NCBI RefSeq assembly: GCF_002288925.2
Contig: NW_022098001.1
Span: forward strand, 18,556,739-18,620,738
DNA length: 64,000 nt
Reading direction: 5' to 3'
DNA from: Delphinapterus leucas
Lineage: Eukaryota > Chordata > Mammalia > Artiodactyla > Monodontidae
The position numbers were made by a program, and so were the translations under genes. Below are positions 59,616 to 64,000 of this stretch, piece after piece. The number at the start of each line of letters is the position of its first letter. The stretch's first letter is position 1. Under the pieces are notes generated by a model. That model was not told the DNA's origin. It worked only from the letters and a program-made list of their open reading frames with translations, and did no database searches.

Positions 59616-59689
59616 GAGTATGATGTGGGTTGTCATATATGGCCTTTGTTTTGAGTATGATGTGGGTTGTCATATATGGCCTTTGTTTT
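59616..59689 (-). repeat. 37-bp tandem duplication in L1-D ORF2
   Basis: The unit GAGTATGATGTGGGTTGTCA + TATATGGCCTTTGTTTT occurs twice without a mismatch, at 59616-59652 and 59653-59689. A recent local duplication in an old element. Confidence 0.93.
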
Positions 59690-61737
59690 GTTGAGAAATG
59701 TTCCCTCTATACCCACTTTCTGGAGAGTTTTTATCATAAATGGATGTTGAATTTTGTCAAAAACTTTTCTGCAGTTATTGAGATGATTATATGAATTTTA
59801 TTCTTCAGTTTCTTAATATAATGTATGACATAGATTGTTTTGCAGATATTGAAGCATCCTTGCATCCTTGGCATAAATATATTACTTGATCATGGCTCAT
59901 GATTCCTTTCATGTATTGCTCAATTTGTTTGCTAACACTTTATTGAGGATTTTTACATTTATGTTCATATTGGCCTGAAATTTTCTTTTTGTGTGTGATA
60001 TCTTTTCAGGTTTTGGTGTCAGGGTGATGCTGGCCTCACAGAATGAGTTTGGAAGTGTCCCTTCCTCTGCAGTTTTTTGGAATATCTTGAGAAGAATAGG
60101 TGGTAACTCTTTTCTAAATATTTGGTAGAATTCATCTGTGAGGATAACTGCTCCTGGACTTTTGTTTCTTGGGGGCTGTTTTATTACTTTCTCAATTTCA
60201 TTCTTGGTATTTGGTCTGTTCATATTTTCTGTTTCTTCTGAATATGTTCATTTCTTCTACATTGTCCATTTTATTGGCATATAATTGTTCATGGTAGCCT
60301 CTTATGATCCTTTGTACTTCTCTGGTGTTGGTTATAACTTCTGTTTTATTTCTGATTTTAATGATTTGGGTCCTCTCTTTTTTCCTTGATGAGTCTGGCT
60401 AAAGGTTTATCAATTTTGTTTATCTTTTCAAAGAACCTGCTCTTGCTTTCATTGGTCTTTTGTTTTTGTTTTTGGTTTTTTTTTTTTTTTTTTTTACTGT
60501 TTTTAAGTCTCAGTTTTATTTATTTCCTCTCTGATCTTTATGATTTCTTTCCTTCTACTAAATTCAGGTTTTGTCTTTTCTTCCTTTCCTAGTCCTTTAG
60601 GTGTAAGGTAAGGTTATTTATGTGAGATTTTTCTTGTTCCCTCAGGTAAGCTTGTATTGCTATAAACTTCCCCTTAGAACTGCTGCTGCTGCATCCCATA
60701 GATTTTTGATCACTGTGTTTCCATTTTAATTTGTCTCCATTTATTTTTTGATTTCTTCTTTGATTTTTCCAGCAACCCATTGGTTTTTTATAGGCATATT
60801 CTTTGGCCTCTACGTGTTTGTGTTTATTTGTACTTTTTTTCTTGATTTCTAGTCTCATAGCATTGTGGTTGAAAAGTTGCTTAATATTATTTCAGTCTTC
60901 CTAAATTTACTGAGACTTATTTTGTGGGCTAGCACGTGATCTATCCTGGAGAATGTTCCATGTGCCCTTGAAAAGAATGTGTAATCTGCTGCTTTTGGAT
61001 GGAATGTCCCATATATACATCTGTTAAATCCATCTTGTCTAAGGTGTTGTTTAAGGTCAGTGTTTCCTTATTGATTTTCTGTTTGGATAATCTGTCCATT
61101 GATGTAAATAGGGTGTTTAAGTCATCCCCTAGTATTATTGTGTTATCATCAATTTCTCCCTTTATGTCTGTTAATATTTGCTTTACATATTTAGGTGTCC
61201 TACGTTGGGTTTATATATATTTACTTTTGTTATATCTTCTTCTGGGATTGATCCCTTGATCATTATGTAATGTCCTTTTTCTCTTTTTACAGTCTTTGTT
61301 TTGAAGCATACTTTGTCTAATATAAGTATTGCTACCCTAGGTTTTTTTGCATTTTCTTTTGCATGGAATATCTTTTTTCCATCCCCTCATTTTCAGTCTG
61401 TCTGTGTCTTTAGATCTGAAGTGAGTCTCTTATAGGCAGCATACATATGGATCTTGTTTTGGTTTCCAAGCAGCCATTCTATGCCTTTTGATTGGAGCAC
61501 TTAGTTATTGACATTTAAAGAGATTATCAATCGGTGTGTACTTATTGCCATTTTGTCAATTGTTTTGGGATTTTTAAAGTTCTTTTTTGTTCCTTACTTC
61601 TTTTTTTTTTTGCTCCCTTCCCTTATGATTTGATGACTTCCCTTGTGATTTGATCTTTAATGTTATGTTTGTATTCCTTTCTCTTTTTTGTGTGTACATC
61701 TATTATAGATTTTTGGCTTGTGGCTACCATGAGTTTT

Positions 61738-61844
61738 ATATATATATATATATATATATATACACTGATATATTGATATATATATATATAGGTGACTTTA
61801 AATAGTCATGGATATATATATATATATATATATCCGTGACTATT
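61738..61844. repeat. AT-rich palindromic tract
   Basis: A (TA)n run at 61738-61763, a second at 61776-61791, and then a 44-bp near-perfect palindrome at 61801-61844. Its arms start AATAGTCATGGATATAT and end ATATATCCGTGACTATT, with one mismatch pair. It is within the inter-ORF/ORF1 side of L1-D. Confidence 0.9.
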
Positions 61845-62611
61845 AAAAGTTGTTAATCTTTTAAGTTCAAACCCATTTTAACAACTCTGCATTTTTACTC
61901 CCATGCCCGCATTTAATGTTTTTGACATCATATTTTACATTTTTGTTTTTTATATCCCCTAACTATTGTGGATATAGATGATTTTACTACTTTTATCCAT
62001 TAACCTTCCTACTAGCTTTATATGTGGTTGATTTATTATCTTACTATATATTTCCCTTTACTAATGAGATTTTTCCTTTCATAATTTTCATATTTCTAGT
62101 TGTGGCTTTTTCTTTTCTGCTTAGAAAAGTCCCTTTAACATTTCTTGTGAAGCTGGCTTGGTGGTGATGCTGTCCTTTAGGTTTTTCTTGTTGTAAAACT
62201 TTTGATCTCTTCTTCAAATCTGAATGAAAGCTTTGCTGTATAGAGTATTCTTGTTTACAGGTTTTCCCCTTTCATCACTTTAAATGTATCATGTCACTTT
62301 TCCTGGCCTGCAGAGTTTCTGCTGATAAGTAAGCTGAGAGCCTATGGAAGTTCCCTTATATGTAATTTGTTGCTTTTCCCTTACTGCTTTTAATATTGTC
62401 TCTTCATCTTTAATTTTTGCCATTTTATTATAATGCTTCTCAGTGTGCCACTTTGGGTTGAACCTGTTTGGAACTTTCAGTCATTCCTGGACCTGAATTA
62501 CTGCTTCCTTTCCCAAATTAGGGAAAGTGCCAGTACTGTGTTCAACTATGTTCTCTGCCTCTTTCTCTTTCTCTCTCTCTATTGTCTTCTGGGACCCCTA
62601 TAATGCAAATA

Positions 62612-63019
62612 TTAGTACACTTGATGTAGTCCCAGTGGTCTCATAAATAGTTCTATTTCTTTTTTTTCCTTTCTTCCATTCAGCTTGAGTGATTTAACTA
62701 CTCTGTCTTCCAGCTTGCTGATTTGTTCCTCTGTAGTATCCAATTTATTGTTGATTCCTTCTAGTGAATTTTTAATTCCTTCTAGTGCATTTTTAATTTC
62801 AGTTTTGCATACTTCATCTCTGTTTGGTTCTTCTTTACATTTTCTATCTCTTTGTAAAAACTTCTGACTTCTGTCATTTCCCTCTGTTTTGTTTATCCAA
62901 ACTCTTCTCTCAGGTTCTTTGAACATCTCTATGATAATTAACTTGAACTCTTTATCAGATACATCACTAACCTCCACTTCACTTAGTTCTTCTTCTGGAG
63001 TTTTATCTTGGTCCTTCAT
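62612..63019 (-). pseudogene. L1-D ORF1 N-terminal part (135 codons open)
   Basis: Starts MKDQDKTPEEELSEVEVSDV, the conserved N-terminus of ORF1p in older L1 families. The coiled coil follows (NALEGIKNSLEGINNKLDTT, EEQISKLEDRVV). It then breaks near the RRM. The frame is well kept for an old copy, but the C-terminal domain to the left (62280-62610) is shifted. An L1 relic, not a host gene. Confidence 0.85.
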
Positions 63020-63039
63020 TTGGGACTAATTCCTCTATC

Positions 63040-64000
63040 ACCTCATTTTGCCCAATTTGCTGTTTTTATTTCTAAGTATTTGGTAGGTTTGTTACATTTC
63101 CTGACTTTGAAGAGGTGTCCTTTTGTAGGAGATGTCCTATGTGTACCTGTGGTGCACTCCTCTATGGTCACCAGAGCTACATGCTTTAGGAGTGCCCCAT
63201 TTTTGTGTTGTGTGGGTCCTTCCATTTTGGCTGACTGACTACTGTGGCTGATCTGGTTGGTGTGGCTAGCCCCTGTCTGGTTGATTGCCAGGCCTTGCCA
63301 TGGGCAGAGAATGCCAACTACTTGTGGGCAAGGGCTGGTCATGACATGGCTGACCACAGTGTCCTGGGATTCCTGGGGCTAGTGCTGGACCAGTGGCAGG
63401 TGGATCTTGGTGCTGGGGTGGGTGGCTGTACGGCCACAGGTGCCAGATCTAGTCTTGCCCTACTCGTGTATGAGGCAAGTTCCAGACATGGCTTGCTGCA
63501 GGGTCCAGGGTGTCCCAAAGCTGGTGTCAGCCTGCTCGTGAGTGGGGCTGGATCCCAGGGCAGCTGGCTGAGGGGTTCAAGGTGTCTCAGAGCTGGTGTC
63601 TCAGAGCCGAGGCCTAAAGGGTTGGAGTTAGCTTACTAGTGGGCTGCAATGAGGCCTTGAGCATACCAATCCTAATTCCAGCTCACTGGTGGGCAGGCCC
63701 GGGTTCCAGGGTCTCTGAATCCTGGGTCCTGCGGGTACCAGAGTTGATGTGTAGGCTTGTTGGTGGGTGGGCCTAAGTCCCAGGGGATCCTGGGGCTGGT
63801 GCCTGCTCAATGGTGGGTGAGGCTAGTCCTAGGGCTAGTGCCAGCCCATTGGTCAGTAGAACTATGTCTCAGGGTCTCTGGCTGCAGACCCCTGGTGGCG
63901 GGGGGGGTTTCCCAGATTTGGTGTCAACCCACTGTGGATGAGGTTGGGTCCCGATGGCAGACTGTGGGGCCCTGTGATTTCTTGAGGCTAGTGCCAGTGC
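63040..64000 (-). mobile_element. L1-D 5'UTR with degenerate tandem repeats
   Basis: GC-rich stretch right of ORF1. The phrase 'gctggtgtcagccYgctSgtgggtggggctgggtccc' recurs in variants near 63518, 63676, 63752, 63793, 63833, 63917 and 63985. Older L1 5'UTRs have such internal repeats. Open frames here (for example 63244-63639) are low-complexity shadows. Confidence 0.6.

Larger units (their letters stand above)
55026..64000 (-). other. NECAB1 intron, partial (at least 9 kb)
   Basis: It holds a MIR, a CHR-2 SINE, an L1 3' end and the old L1-D. I searched by eye for the preceding NECAB1 exon, which should end at phase 1 with a Gly/Pro-rich sequence, and did not find it. 55026-55550 and 55995-56640 show no gene. 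Confidence 0.75.
56749..64000 (-). mobile_element. Old L1 (L1-D), interrupted, running off the window
   Basis: Minus-strand ancient L1. ORF2 C-terminal part lies at 56749-58204. Inserted younger L1 follows at 58205-59157. ORF2 continues at 59158 to about 61.5 kb (for example SPGAVILTDEFYQIF near 60150). ORF1 is around 62.3-63.0 kb, and the 5'UTR runs from 63.04 kb to the window end. The interruption falls between TTAATCCATGAACATTC and CATCTGTTTGTCTCATC, which are adjacent in other L1 copies. The RT motif reads FEDG (in 59292-59636). Sense orientation to NECAB1. Confidence 0.88.

Noticed and set aside
1..64000. A novel biological system or foreign gene cluster
   Set aside because: Both strands are accounted for by one host gene, known classes of transposable elements and intronic sequence. 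Nothing suggests horizontally acquired genes.

Overview
ORGANISM AND OVERALL NATURE. This is vertebrate nuclear DNA, AT-rich and mostly repeats. The SINEs are the tRNA-derived CHR-2 type (starting GGGCTTCCCTGGTGGYGCAGTGG) plus one longer CHR-1-type copy. CHR-2 is known from whales and dolphins and their hippopotamus relatives, so the source is most likely a cetacean. No Bov-B/Bov-tA-type ruminant repeats were noticed. A run of exactly 100 Ns marks a draft-assembly gap. There is no bacterial, viral or plasmid gene content. GENE. The only host gene I can support is the 3' part of NECAB1 (N-terminal EF-hand calcium-binding protein 1) on the minus strand. Six exons are visible, each with GT/AG borders and matching phases: 54949-55025, 36436-36486, 14775-14887, 8491-8568, 7103-7194 and the terminal coding piece 3341-3366. 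Together they encode the last 144 residues: a coiled-coil segment followed by the C-terminal ABM-like (antibiotic biosynthesis monooxygenase) domain. The EF-hand exons must lie beyond position 64000. LAYOUT. 1-3340: unique sequence, presumed 3'UTR and downstream flank. 3.4-14.8 kb: short introns with SINEs, L2, MIR and L1 3' ends, and the assembly gap at 9757-9856. 14.9-36.4 kb: a 21.5-kb intron. It holds a three-layer nest (MLT1-like LTR, hAT transposon, CHR-2 SINE) at 17.8-18.7 kb. It also holds a large L1-in-L1 nest at 19752-32879, where a plus-strand L1 (24624-31578) sits inside the 5'UTR of a minus-strand L1. Both insertions have recognisable target-site duplications. 36.5-54.9 kb: an 18.5-kb intron dominated by an old plus-strand L1 (37085-50912), split by a younger plus-strand L1 (40349-45984), a minus-strand L1 3' fragment and CHR-2 SINEs. 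55-64 kb: the next intron upstream, with a CHR-2 SINE and an old minus-strand L1 (56749 to the window end), itself split by a younger L1 3' fragment at 58205-59157. HOW IT FITS TOGETHER. NECAB1 is transcribed right to left and its introns have absorbed at least four generations of retrotransposons. All L1 reading frames are broken, and none of the four examined reverse transcriptases keeps an intact, in-frame catalytic FADD region. I found no new biological system. The points most worth a second look are the nested inverted L1s inside the NECAB1 transcript, sense-oriented L1 polyadenylation signals in the introns, lineage-specific residues in conserved NECAB1 exons, and an assembly gap that appears to be artificial.
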